Assembly: GCA_903835005.1 (NCBI GenBank)
Contig: CAILLK010000013.1
Location: 1-64,000 of the forward strand
Reading direction: 5' to 3'
Length of the DNA stretch: 64,000 nucleotides
From: an uncultured Bacteroidota bacterium
GTDB taxonomy: Bacteria > Bacteroidota > Bacteroidia > Chitinophagales > Chitinophagaceae
The first letter of the stretch is position 1. Every line of letters starts with the position of its first letter. Under the pieces are notes generated by a model, which worked only from the letters and a program-made list of their open reading frames with translations, was not told where the DNA came from and made no database searches. Both the position numbers and the translations under genes were made by a program. Below are positions 52,010-60,387 of this stretch, piece after piece.

Positions 52010-52668
52010 ACAGTATTTTTTTTAGGGTACAAAAAAAAGCTAAAACAAATAGCGACATACAATGCAATGTTTATAATGTCTTGCGAATCAATTATTACCA
52101 TCCTATATGGGGATCTTCTGATTAGCGATTCAAATAATGCCCAAAAGAAAAAAGCATAACATTCGTAGATGAGAGAGAAGGTCCAAACCCAAAAATGAGG
52201 ATAATTTAAAACATTTACAATCTTATCATTTAGCAATATTTTATAAAGAGCGTATAAAGCCATTGCAACAACTACAACGTTTTCAATTATCAACATGTTT
52301 GAATTGAGCTTATGCATTGGTTGAAGAAATATCATATTGAGCATACCAGCTAATGGCCAAAATATTGATGAAGCCAAAATGTATCTTAGATTATTGTATG
52401 GTTTAATTAAAAGTATAAAGTATATTGTGTAAAGCAATATTTCGACTGGTACAAAAAAATGATAAAGCGGAAATTTTGATTTTTTTAATAGAATTAAGAT
52501 TAAACCAATACTTTCGCTAATTAATGTAATTATAAGCAATAATAATATTAGTTTTCCACACTTGTCTGTTTTTTTGTAATTAATGCATCCTGATATTATA
52601 GCCAAAATAATCACAAATAAATATACATAAAACGAAATTGGTTGTTGCAATTTTCTTAGAATTTCCAT
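52006..52668 (-). CDS. Multi-pass membrane protein coupled to the histidine kinase
   Basis: 220 residues with about six to seven hydrophobic helices (FYVYLFVIILAIISGCI, LILLLLIITLISESIGLILIL, VEILLYTIYFILLI, YILASSIFWPLAGMLNMIF, LIIENVVVVAMALYALY, WVWTFSLIYECYAFFFWALF, IINIALYVAICFSFFLY). No known domain recognised. Its stop overlaps the kinase start by 4 bases (ATGA type), so the two are made together. The layout suggests the membrane sensor or scaffold of this two-component system (inference). Confidence 0.8.
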   Translation of the reverse strand: MEILRKLQQPISFYVYLFVIILAIISGCINYKKTDKCGKLILLLLIITLISESIGLILILLKKSKFPLYHFFVPVEILLYTIYFILLIKPYNNLRYILASSIFWPLAGMLNMIFLQPMHKLNSNMLIIENVVVVAMALYALYKILLNDKIVNVLNYPHFWVWTFSLIYECYAFFFWALFESLIRRSPYRMVIIDSQDIINIALYVAICFSFFLYPKKNTV

Positions 52669-52711
52669 AATTAAGATTATATATATTTATTGTATGGCCA
52701 ACGGAGAAATA

Positions 52712-53638
52712 TTATTGTTGTATGGGAGTATTAAATAGATTTTGAGCCACATCGCAGTATGGACATGGACAAGCGGTATTAAATACATTTAGTTTTCCAT
52801 CATTTCTGCTAAAGTAAACATGTTTAGCATTATTATCTAAACCAGCAATTATCACTGTTGAAGAATCTGGGTTACCACTTTGGTATGCCAAATAAATTTG
52901 AATATATTGAGCATTAGATTGCGAACCATCTGCTAGTACTTGCATTGATGGTGTATTTAAAAAAGTTCCTAAATCGCTAGTATCAATAAGAAAAGAGTAA
53001 GATAATGCAAATTGATTATATTTTTGTTCAAAATTATTTATATTTCTGGTTGCAGTTTTAATTGGAATTCTAGAATCAAAACTTACTAATTGTGGTGTTG
53101 GATAAGTGTATAAAGGTTGGTCACCATCTATTATTTTATCAGGGATTACACCTGTCTTACTTGATGATAGAAAGTAACCAAAAACGGTATCGGGGGTTAT
53201 TGCCTTATCGGTGTAAGGTCCAGATAGTCCATTGGTGGAATTGGCACCACACATAACCATATTAACACTATTAGTACTGTCAATACTGAAATAGAAATGT
53301 AAATAAGGGCTTGATTGTTTGCTGTTTAAAAAGTTTATAAGCTCGCTAACTCTCATAATAAAATAAAGAGGATAAGATAGCCCATTTGAATCCATATAAC
53401 TATAAATATTTCCAGGTATATTTGCGGTATTCACCTCTACTGCATGAAAAAGATCTAGCTGCTTATTTTCACTAATGCCTGATTGATGAGGAGTATGCAG
53501 CTTACTAAACTTTTTTCTATGACTGGCAGTCTTAAATTTTCGTTGATATCTAGCAGCAATTTTCTTATGAACAGAATAGATATTACTGCAAGAAGAATCA
53601 ATTAGTACTATTAATAAAAATATTATTATTTTTTTCAT
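52712..53638 (-). CDS. Lipoprotein of unknown function with C-terminal CPCPYC motif
   Basis: 308 residues. Lipoprotein signal (MKKIIIFLLIVLIDSSC), a basic stretch (KKIAARYQRKFKTASHRKKF), a globular part with beta-rich repeats, and near the C terminus the cysteine motif TACPCPYCDVAQ, which could bind a metal or form disulfides. No family recognised. It sits 43 bases upstream of the membrane protein gene on the same strand, so it may belong to the same sensing unit. Confidence 0.75.
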   Translation of the reverse strand: MKKIIIFLLIVLIDSSCSNIYSVHKKIAARYQRKFKTASHRKKFSKLHTPHQSGISENKQLDLFHAVEVNTANIPGNIYSYMDSNGLSYPLYFIMRVSELINFLNSKQSSPYLHFYFSIDSTNSVNMVMCGANSTNGLSGPYTDKAITPDTVFGYFLSSSKTGVIPDKIIDGDQPLYTYPTPQLVSFDSRIPIKTATRNINNFEQKYNQFALSYSFLIDTSDLGTFLNTPSMQVLADGSQSNAQYIQIYLAYQSGNPDSSTVIIAGLDNNAKHVYFSRNDGKLNVFNTACPCPYCDVAQNLFNTPIQQ

Positions 53639-53730
53639 AAAATTTTGTTTTTAAAAGTTAAGAATAATTGTTTGTTTGAATAAAATAATTTAAATCGTTT
53701 ACCACAAATATAATCCACATTTCTATAGTT

Positions 53731-53779
53731 GCTTACCGTATTTTACCCTTTTTTTAAGATTAGGAAAAATACGGCAAGC
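53731..53779. repeat. Inverted repeat with CCGTATTTT / AAAATACGG arms
   Basis: Arms 53731-53744 (GCTTACCGTATTTT) and 53766-53779 (AAAATACGGCAAGC), one mismatch in 14, 21-base spacer with a run of eight T. It lies 9 bases after the 3' end of the gene at 53789 and may be its terminator or an operator for the lipoprotein gene. Confidence 0.55.
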
Positions 53780-53788
53780 AGCTTATTA

Positions 53789-55027
53789 TCAGAATGGATT
53801 GATTACATCAAATGAAAGTGTTACAGGGAAATTAGACTTTACAAATTGATGGTTGTCATGTCCCGATAATCCAGAATAAACATCCAGTCTTACCCTGAAG
53901 TTATTTTTTACTGCAACCCCAAATGAATTTTGCCAGAGAAAAAATGAATTCTGCATAGCTTGTTTTTCGAAATTCTTGTTGCCAATAACATATGAAAGCC
54001 TGGATGTATAAAATAATTGGATTTCGCCTAAATCTCCGGTTGAATAGGCATTCATAACAATACCTGTTGTGGACAGGTAACCATAGGATGCAACATTGGT
54101 TGAATCTTTCGGAATATCAACACCACCATTGGATGAGAAATACGCCTTTATCTTTAATACCTCCCAGTTTGTAAGTGCAAGCAGTGGATAGCTGACATTA
54201 TAATTCAGATTTCCACCATTTGCTATTATGTTTGAAATGGAATTGCTAGATGTACTTGAATTGCCGCTTGTATTTGAACTACTTGTTATTGTATATCCCA
54301 ATCCAAGCCTTACCGGCCCGAAATAGTCGGCATAAGCCTCGCTGCTGTAGGTGAGTTTTTGCAGACTGCTGCTGTATAGCAGGCTGTTATTTGCAAAAAA
54401 CTTACTTGCAAGCGTATCTTTTTCTGTGAAAAATAATTGAGATTCATGTGGGTAAAAGGCAGGAAATATATTCCGGTGATTGTTATTTTGTCTGTATTCC
54501 ATTTTCGTGTCCCTTGTGGCGCTGTATAAATCGGAAATAGAATCCTGAGCCTTATCATATCGCGCATTTGAATATATTTTTATTGAGTCTCTAATTTTGC
54601 CATATTTTTTATAGAAATAAGCAATACTGTCATCCGTTAGGTGGTTAATACTCTTTATTCTATCACTAAGGCTGTCTTTTAATTCTCTGATTTTTTCCCT
54701 TAATCCCTGGCGGGTTTTGGCATTATAATTATTTACAGATATTTGTATCGTTTCTTTTTTGGGCGAAAATTGATTTGAATCAACGATTTTTGAGGTGTCA
54801 ACCCCAAAAGCCAAGAACCTGGCAGCATTCTCTTTAGATAATTTTTCACCATGATGCGACATCAGATCATTAATTTTACTTAACTGCTTTCTTTCTTTTT
54901 TCATAGATTTATGAAATCCTCTGTCAGATGGTTTTATCTTTCCGGTAGAAAACGATACACTCTGCGAATAGCCGCAGATACAGCTCAAAATAAATAACCC
55001 TGTTAAAATGATTTGTTTGGTGTTCAT
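53789..55027 (-). CDS. Secreted protein with coiled coil and beta-rich C-terminal part, unknown function
   Basis: 412 residues. Signal peptide (MNTKQIILTGLFILSCICGY, then SQ). Residues about 100-190 are strongly helical and charged (LREKIRELKDSLSDRIKSINH, KKYGKIRDSIKIYSNARYDKA), likely a coiled coil. The last 200 residues alternate beta strands and end in FPVTLSFDVINPF with a C-terminal aromatic, as in outer-membrane barrels. So it may be an outer-membrane barrel with a periplasmic helical domain. No family name can be given. It stands upstream of the lipoprotein and two-component genes on the same strand. Confidence 0.72.
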   Translation of the reverse strand: MNTKQIILTGLFILSCICGYSQSVSFSTGKIKPSDRGFHKSMKKERKQLSKINDLMSHHGEKLSKENAARFLAFGVDTSKIVDSNQFSPKKETIQISVNNYNAKTRQGLREKIRELKDSLSDRIKSINHLTDDSIAYFYKKYGKIRDSIKIYSNARYDKAQDSISDLYSATRDTKMEYRQNNNHRNIFPAFYPHESQLFFTEKDTLASKFFANNSLLYSSSLQKLTYSSEAYADYFGPVRLGLGYTITSSSNTSGNSSTSSNSISNIIANGGNLNYNVSYPLLALTNWEVLKIKAYFSSNGGVDIPKDSTNVASYGYLSTTGIVMNAYSTGDLGEIQLFYTSRLSYVIGNKNFEKQAMQNSFFLWQNSFGVAVKNNFRVRLDVYSGLSGHDNHQFVKSNFPVTLSFDVINPF

Positions 55028-55538
55028 AACTTTTGATTTTTTGTTCGGGTCAAAAGTCGAAAGAAAACAAAGTGCCGCTAACCGTAAAATAGCGGAAATT
55101 ATAAGGGTGTTTTTCCCGTATTCATTTGAGGGAGAACAATTTCGGTGAGATGTTTTTCAGGGAGGGGATGACAAAAAAATTAACCTTGCCATATGGCATT
55201 GTTAATTTCAGACTCAGATTGGGTCTCTCCTATCTAATCAATTTTGGTTTTCCATACCCAATAAAGCTAAAAGGCTGAAATTCAGCCCTGTTGCTGCGGT
55301 CTCAAAAACCACAGCAGCCCCAAAATCAGCCCCTAAGCCCATATCCCCGCACCCCTATCTTCCAAAAACCGCAACACCATAATGGAATATTAACAACCAA
55401 AACCCATCAACTTCCTCACTAATATAGCTCAATACAAATAACAAAAAACCACTATTTGTGTGCCTGCAAAAATCTCAAGGTAATAATAACTTGTATCATA
55501 ATATAAACCAATTAGTTAGTCCCGATAAAAATTACATG

Positions 55539-55583
55539 ATGTACCGTATACGGTACATGACAGTACACTTTTCGTACTGTCAT
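55539..55583. repeat. Two overlapping palindromes
   Basis: A perfect 20-bp palindrome ATGTACCGTATACGGTACAT (55539-55558) overlaps by two bases a 10-bp stem ATGACAGTAC - ACTTTTC - GTACTGTCAT (55557-55583). The two could form alternative structures or paired protein-binding sites. Confidence 0.7.
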
Positions 55584-56199
55584 AAAAACATCTTTTTGCA
55601 AATCCAATAACCCTTCCGACCTTTGCTTGCCCGCAGAAGCTATTCAGCGCAGGAGGGTTCCCGCCGAAGCTGTTAGGAGCAGTTGCCGGAGCTTTATCAT
55701 ACGTGATAGCTAAGGAATGTGGTCAAAAAAAGGTTATCAGGCAAAGTTTATATAATTAATATTTACTCAATAAAACACTTCTTACGCAATTTTTTTTCAC
55801 ATGAAAAAATTAAACTGCTGAAAGTCAATAAATTGTGTTACTGAATTCTGCAAAAGTGGGAAATTTAAGCCCAAAAGGGGAAGCAAAATGGGCAATTTTT
55901 GGGAAGCAGATGGGCAATTTAGTGAAGCAAGTAGTAAGTTTTTATCTGGTTATCTTGTTTCCGCTAAATTGCCGCCCGGCATCGGCATGAAGGGCCGCCA
56001 TTGCAATAGCGAAGGCGCAAGCCTATCGCCCCATAGCGGTTGGCAACGCCCGTCGAATCAGCAACGAATAGTATGTTATTAATCAATATATAAAATCATT
56101 ATCTCAGTTATTTTTTCTGAAAACCTGCTTAATAAAGTATAAAACATTGAAAATAAAGTAGTTGAAATTTCAAAACTTCAAAAACCTGAAGTTTTTGAG

Positions 56200-56287
56200 T
56201 AAAATTGAAGCATTTTTGATGTGTTTTTGAAGTTAAATTGAAGCGTTTTTGAAGTGTTTTGAAGGTAAATTGAAGCATATTGGAGCA
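56200..56287. repeat. AT-rich tandem repeat, period 32-33, about 2.7 copies
   Basis: Units begin TAAA(A)TTGAAGC at 56200, 56234 and 56266 and contain TTTTTGA(A/T)GTG. Each unit has TTGAAG sub-repeats. Confidence 0.65.
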
Positions 56288-56464
56288 ATTTCCAGCTATG
56301 ATCAAGGGTTCCAAAACTCACGATCAGGTACAAATCAATAAATTAGTATATTTTTAGGTTCTCATACAAAAATCACCTTTATGTACTATTATTGCGTATT
56401 GTTGGAAAACAGGAAAGCCGGAGCTCAGATACAATCTTCATTTCCCAAAAACAGAGAAGCAGAT

Positions 56465-57175
56465 ATGCCAGCCAAAACACAAAAAGCATCCTTACTTATA
56501 GCCGAAGATGAAGAAAGCCTTCGCGAAGGTCTGAAGCTGAATCTGGAACTGGAAGGTTATGAGGTTACAACCGTGGATAACGGACCAGGTGTTATCAAGA
56601 TGGTGAAAAACGAATATTTCGACCTCATCATCCTCGATATCATGCTCCCTGATATGGATGGTATTACCGTATGCGAAACCATCAGGATGCAGCATAACGA
56701 TATCCCCATTCTCTTCCTCTCTGCCCGCAACAGCAGCGCCGACAGGGTAGAGGGCCTGAAGAAAGGCGGCGATGATTACCTCACCAAGCCTTTTAATCTG
56801 GAAGAACTATTGCTGAGGGTAGATAAACTCGTTACCAAAAGTAAGAAAATGCGCGAGCCGCAGGCCATGAGCGATATTTATGAGTTTGACGGCTGTAAAA
56901 TAGACTTCCCGGGGCATGAGTGCATTGATAAAAATAAAATGACCCAGGAACTGAGCAAGAAGGAAGCTGCTTTGCTGAAGCTGCTGGTAGAGCATGAAGG
57001 CGAGGTAGTGAGCCGCGAGCAGATATTGCAGATAGTTTGGGGCTATAATGTTTACCCCACCACCCGCACCATCGACAATTTTATCCTCAACTTCCGCAAA
57101 TTCTTCGAAACCGACAGCCGCAACCCGAAGCATTTTCACAGTATCAGGGGCATTGGATATAAGTTTACGAAGTAG
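56465..57175 (+). CDS. OmpR/PhoB-type response regulator, orphan
   Basis: ATG at 56465 (MPAKTQKASLLIAEDEE) gives 236 residues; the frame extends 28 codons upstream to 56381 without family resemblance. Receiver with the acidic pocket in AEDEE and phospho-Asp in LIILDIMLPDMDG, lysine in DDYLTKPF; winged-helix Trans_reg_C in the second half (ELSKKEAALLKLLVEHEGEVV and PTTRTIDNFILNFRKFF, ending HSIRGIGYKF). No kinase is adjacent. PhoB belongs to this family, but nothing here ties it specifically to the phosphate operon 13 kb away. Confidence 0.9.
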   Translation: MPAKTQKASLLIAEDEESLREGLKLNLELEGYEVTTVDNGPGVIKMVKNEYFDLIILDIMLPDMDGITVCETIRMQHNDIPILFLSARNSSADRVEGLKKGGDDYLTKPFNLEELLLRVDKLVTKSKKMREPQAMSDIYEFDGCKIDFPGHECIDKNKMTQELSKKEAALLKLLVEHEGEVVSREQILQIVWGYNVYPTTRTIDNFILNFRKFFETDSRNPKHFHSIRGIGYKFTK

Positions 57176-57263
57176 GTGGAAAGGATAACTGTTAGAAAAG
57201 TAATGGAATTTAGTTATACCTAATTACACACCCACATTTTCTGTATTTCATTTATTGTACTTC

Positions 57264-57587
57264 TTACCATTGCAGTTCCGGGTCCAGGTCTTCCCTCCGC
57301 ATCCTGTTCTCATGCCGGCTTTTTATTTTTTCGAGTTGCCGGTCGTAAACGAGGCGGGCTATTTTGGCCGGTACATTATCTTCGCCCAATATGGCATTAA
57401 GTTTTTTCTCCGAAATGTCGAGCCGATACATAAGCTGGTAAAAGGTTTCAGCCCCCCGCTCCAGTATGGTAACTATCCTTTCGGCCAGCAATTGGAGAAT
57501 GGCCTCTTCCGATAGGGTGCCGGGTAAAGCCAGATCCCAGTCCCGGCGCAAGGCAAGCGCTGTTTCAGTTAATATTGTATCTGCCAT
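57264..57587 (-). CDS. Conserved-looking small cytosolic protein, unknown function
   Basis: 107 residues, no signal or membrane segment, mostly helical and charged (MADTILTETALALRRDWDLA, EEAILQLLAERIVTILERG, ETFYQLMYRLDISEKKLNAIL, VPAKIARLVYDRQLEKIKSR). The high helical content and codon use support a real gene. No domain recognised, no operon partner. Confidence 0.7.
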   Translation of the reverse strand: MADTILTETALALRRDWDLALPGTLSEEAILQLLAERIVTILERGAETFYQLMYRLDISEKKLNAILGEDNVPAKIARLVYDRQLEKIKSRHENRMRREDLDPELQW

Positions 57588-57707
57588 AATTCAGTTATTT
57601 GAGTTGATCGGATCACAAAAATGACCGTGCTGGTATACCTTTATTTGAATAATGCGATACTAAAGTAATGAGATGAATACAGATCAGCAATGATTATAAG
57701 CAGGATA

Positions 57708-58037
57708 TCAGAATACCCGCATTAATCCGCAGAAAACTACTATTATTCCCATAGTGGTAATACCATATAAAACATAAGGGAATGACTCACTGGAAAATGA
57801 GGAAGTAATGGTAAGCAGGAAACTTATAAAGCAGATAACCGCACCTGCAAGTATAAATGCAAGCCCTTGCGCCCTCCGTTTTGTTTGCCTCAGCTTTATG
57901 GTTTCCGATACCAGTTCTTTCACAAACCGTTCATCATGCCCTTTTTCAAGCAGGCCCTTTTCTATCTCCTCCCGGGTCTGGCCGTTTTCAAGCAGAGAAA
58001 GTACAAAATTGCCCAGGGATTCTGTTTGCAACACCAT
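57708..58037 (-). CDS. Small protein with helical head and two membrane helices
   Basis: ATG at 58037 gives 109 residues (MVLQTESLGNFVLSLLENGQ); an ATG 12 codons earlier at 58073 is possible. The first 50 residues are polar helices (TREEIEKGLLEKGHDERFVKE), then two hydrophobic helices (LAFILAGAVICFISFLLTI and YVLYGITTMGIIVVFCGL). The domain with the phrase G.....I...L...G......V is like short 'putative membrane' regulators of Bacteroidota. Function unknown. Confidence 0.65.
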   Translation of the reverse strand: MVLQTESLGNFVLSLLENGQTREEIEKGLLEKGHDERFVKELVSETIKLRQTKRRAQGLAFILAGAVICFISFLLTITSSFSSESFPYVLYGITTMGIIVVFCGLMRVF

Positions 58038-58146
58038 AAGACCTTTTATTATCTTATGACAAGTTATGAACATTTTATAAAAAACAAAAATTATTCAGAT
58101 AATTTTTTTTGATCTCAAATATCAGGCCTCCGGATAATATCAGTTA

Positions 58147-58536
58147 TCAGAAACTTAGCTCCCGTAATGGGTCCCAGAAGAGCGTGTCAAAATCCACGAC
58201 TTTATCATCCACCACCTTTACCCCCTCCTTATGGAGTAATTGCTGCATTTTTTCGGGAGGAGAAAAATGGTGCTTTCCGGTCAGCAACCCCACCCGGTTC
58301 ACTACCCGGTGGGCAGGAACCGCCGGACTTGCTCCATGGCTCAGGTTCATGGCATACCCCACCAGCCGTGCGCCCGATGCAGCCCCAATAGCTGCTGCCA
58401 CTGCGCCATAGCTCGTTACTCTGCCCTTGGGTATACTGCGCACCACATCATAAATGGCATTATAAATACCCTCGCCTTTGAGCGGGCTTAAAAGCGGCAG
58501 TTTTTCTTTAGATTCAATTTTGCGTTGTGATTTCAT
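58147..58536 (-). CDS. Alkyltransferase-like protein (ATL), MGMT fold lacking the active Cys
   Basis: 129 residues with the DNA-binding domain of O6-alkylguanine-DNA alkyltransferase: IYDVVRSIPKGRVTSYGAVA, the arginine finger in ASGARLVGYAM, then VPAHRVVNRVG. In MGMT this last motif is PCHRV with the catalytic cysteine; here Ala replaces Cys, so it cannot transfer alkyl groups. ATL proteins instead bind alkylated bases and flag them for nucleotide excision repair. The first 20 residues (MKSQRKIESKEKLPLLSPLK) are an extra lead with no clear role; an internal start is possible. Confidence 0.88.
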   Translation of the reverse strand: MKSQRKIESKEKLPLLSPLKGEGIYNAIYDVVRSIPKGRVTSYGAVAAAIGAASGARLVGYAMNLSHGASPAVPAHRVVNRVGLLTGKHHFSPPEKMQQLLHKEGVKVVDDKVVDFDTLFWDPLRELSF

Positions 58537-58787
58537 TTTGCAATCGGCTAAACAATTTTACGGATTATAAATTAAATATGCTGAAAAATGGAGCCGGTAC
58601 ATCAAATATTTATGTTTACTTATTTCCTATTGGAATGGTAATCTGGTACCTTTACCCTGTGTATTCCGGTACCCAATTTTTGTGCCTCGTTCTATCAGGA
58701 AGGCGGAGGTACTAAAAAATCTTTTTCAAATATTTCACTATTCCCGTTATTGCCATTATATTTGTTCTGCATAAATAATTACTTAAC

Positions 58788-59273
58788 ATGAAAAGTATCG
58801 CGTTCCTTTTTTTATTTGCTTTTGGATTTAATTCGGTTACCTCTGCTCAGGATTTCTCGTTCGACGAACTCGCCAAACTGAGAAAAAATGACTTTCCTGC
58901 TTTTGAAACCAAAGCACATGAAAAAGGTTATGAGCTCGATCATCTCGAGTATAACGAAAGGTGTACCATCTACCGCAAGGGAACAGATGTTCTGTCTTAC
59001 TGCCACTATTACGATGATGGTTTTTCTTACCACAGCCATATAGCTATCAAATTTGAAACTGCCAATAAAGAAGCTTATGAGAAAATCAAAGCCCAGGTTG
59101 TTGCAGGTATGACTTACTACAAAACCAGGCTGGTAAGAAAAGCACACAAGCACTATATGGAGCACATTTATGTAAATGATGATATCTCAGTTCATCTGTA
59201 CGATATCTCGTTTGAAGATGATGACAACCCTTATTTCGAGATTGAAGTAAAATCTATTTACGCACCGTACTAA
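58788..59273 (+). CDS. Secreted protein of unknown function
   Basis: 161 residues. Signal peptide (MKSIAFLFLFAFGFNSVTSA, then Q). The mature part is rich in His, Tyr and Asp (CHYYDDGFSYHSHIAIKFE, KAHKHYMEHIYVNDD, FEDDDNPYFEIEV), with beta and helix alternation. No known family. A TATATTTG -7-like box is at 58757-58764. Monocistronic by spacing. Confidence 0.72.
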   Translation: MKSIAFLFLFAFGFNSVTSAQDFSFDELAKLRKNDFPAFETKAHEKGYELDHLEYNERCTIYRKGTDVLSYCHYYDDGFSYHSHIAIKFETANKEAYEKIKAQVVAGMTYYKTRLVRKAHKHYMEHIYVNDDISVHLYDISFEDDDNPYFEIEVKSIYAPY

Positions 59274-59559
59274 GCATATTGGCTTAATATCAGAAGGATT
59301 TCCTATCTAATAAATTCTCTTCAGGAATTATTATTTAGCTCATTGTGGCTTCTTGTTCCGATGCTTCATGCGCTTCTCTGCACAGACAGTAATTGCAGGC
59401 ATTCAAGGTAGTATAATCGGTTGAACCAGGTAGCTGATTAATTTAATCCTGAAGAAGCTGAATATCAGGAATGGGGGCAAAAACGGCCCTGATTTTAGCG
59501 GTAATTACTACTCGTTTTCCATACCTCGCCTGGGTTTGATATCCTTATTGATGGTGTGA

Positions 59560-60210
59560 TTATAACCTACGGTTTGTGAAAAACCGGCAGGAAAAACCGA
59601 TACTGATCACTGCCTGTTTATCGTATCCGGCATCACCAAAGAGGCTGAACTGATTGGTGATATAATAGCGGGCTCCGGCTTTGAGATAAGGAGTTACTGT
59701 ATGGTCAATTTTAACAGCAGTACTGTCGCCCTGAGGATAAGCATGATACCTGATATTATTTAAAGAAATGCCCACGCCCAGAAAGGGATCAACCTGCCTT
59801 ATATGAAGTACTTTTCCGAAATGGTAAAATGCGGATAATCCGCCATTCAGTATCCGGGTATTGTTGGTTCGGTAGCGGGTAAATGGCCCGTTATTGCCGG
59901 TATAATCCTGCAGGTTATTGTATACAAAAGCATCGTAGCAAAAGGTGGCGCCAAGGCTTATCTGGCGGGTCAGGCCGTATTCAACTTTGGCAAAAAAAGG
60001 AATAAAGCCGGTAATACCTCCTTTGGTGAATCCTGCAGGCAGCGAATAGTTTTGCCTGTTGTTGTCGATAAACCCCAGGGAAGCGGTTGCAACAACCGCG
60101 TTCTTGTAATAAGGCGCGTGCATTTTGTGCACCTTTTTACCGGCACTGTCCTGCTGGGCATATAATGCGGATGACATCAAGGCTATCAGTAGCGTAAAAT
60201 ATAACTTCAT
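59560..60210 (-). CDS. Outer-membrane beta-barrel protein (OmpW/OMP_b-brl type)
   Basis: ATG at 60210 gives 216 residues with a signal peptide (MKLYFTLLIALMSSALYA, then QQ). The body has an eight-strand barrel pattern with aromatic-ended strands (FAKVEYGLTRQISLGATFCY, LNGGLSAFYHFG, VTPYLKAGARYYITNQFSLF, AVISIGFSCRFF). Size fits small OMP_b-brl proteins. Substrate or function unknown. Confidence 0.8.
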   Translation of the reverse strand: MKLYFTLLIALMSSALYAQQDSAGKKVHKMHAPYYKNAVVATASLGFIDNNRQNYSLPAGFTKGGITGFIPFFAKVEYGLTRQISLGATFCYDAFVYNNLQDYTGNNGPFTRYRTNNTRILNGGLSAFYHFGKVLHIRQVDPFLGVGISLNNIRYHAYPQGDSTAVKIDHTVTPYLKAGARYYITNQFSLFGDAGYDKQAVISIGFSCRFFTNRRL

Positions 60211-60387
60211 AAATAAAGGCAAGCTAATAATTATAACGCTAAAAGCCGGAAAATATTTTCAACCCGTCAATTCTTGTTATTGTAATGAGCGGGTCATTTA
60301 AATTTCAGGTAGAAGCAGAAAATACCAGATATCGGTGAGAGAGGCAGGTTAATTTGAAATATATTTGGGGTCACTTAATTTGGGTTT

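Larger units (their letters stand above)
55028..56464. other. 1.4-kb gene-poor region with several repeats
   Basis: No convincing gene. From left to right: a CCGCTA/TAGCGG inverted repeat (55075-55095), an imperfect hairpin (55293-55315), two overlapping palindromes (55539-55583), a 23-base near-duplicate GGGAAGCA..ATGGGCAATTT (55878-55898 and 55901-55920), a GC-richer patch at about 55970-56060, and AT-rich tandem repeats (56200-56287). The mixed base composition suggests decayed or inserted DNA. Confidence 0.5.

Noticed and set aside
55888-56082. 64-residue plus-strand frame in the gene-poor region
   Set aside because: No coding character; it runs through the short direct repeat and GC-richer patch.
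56129-56314. 61-residue minus-strand frame
   Set aside because: Its FxFT/QKxFN repeats come from the AT-rich tandem DNA repeat, not from a protein family.
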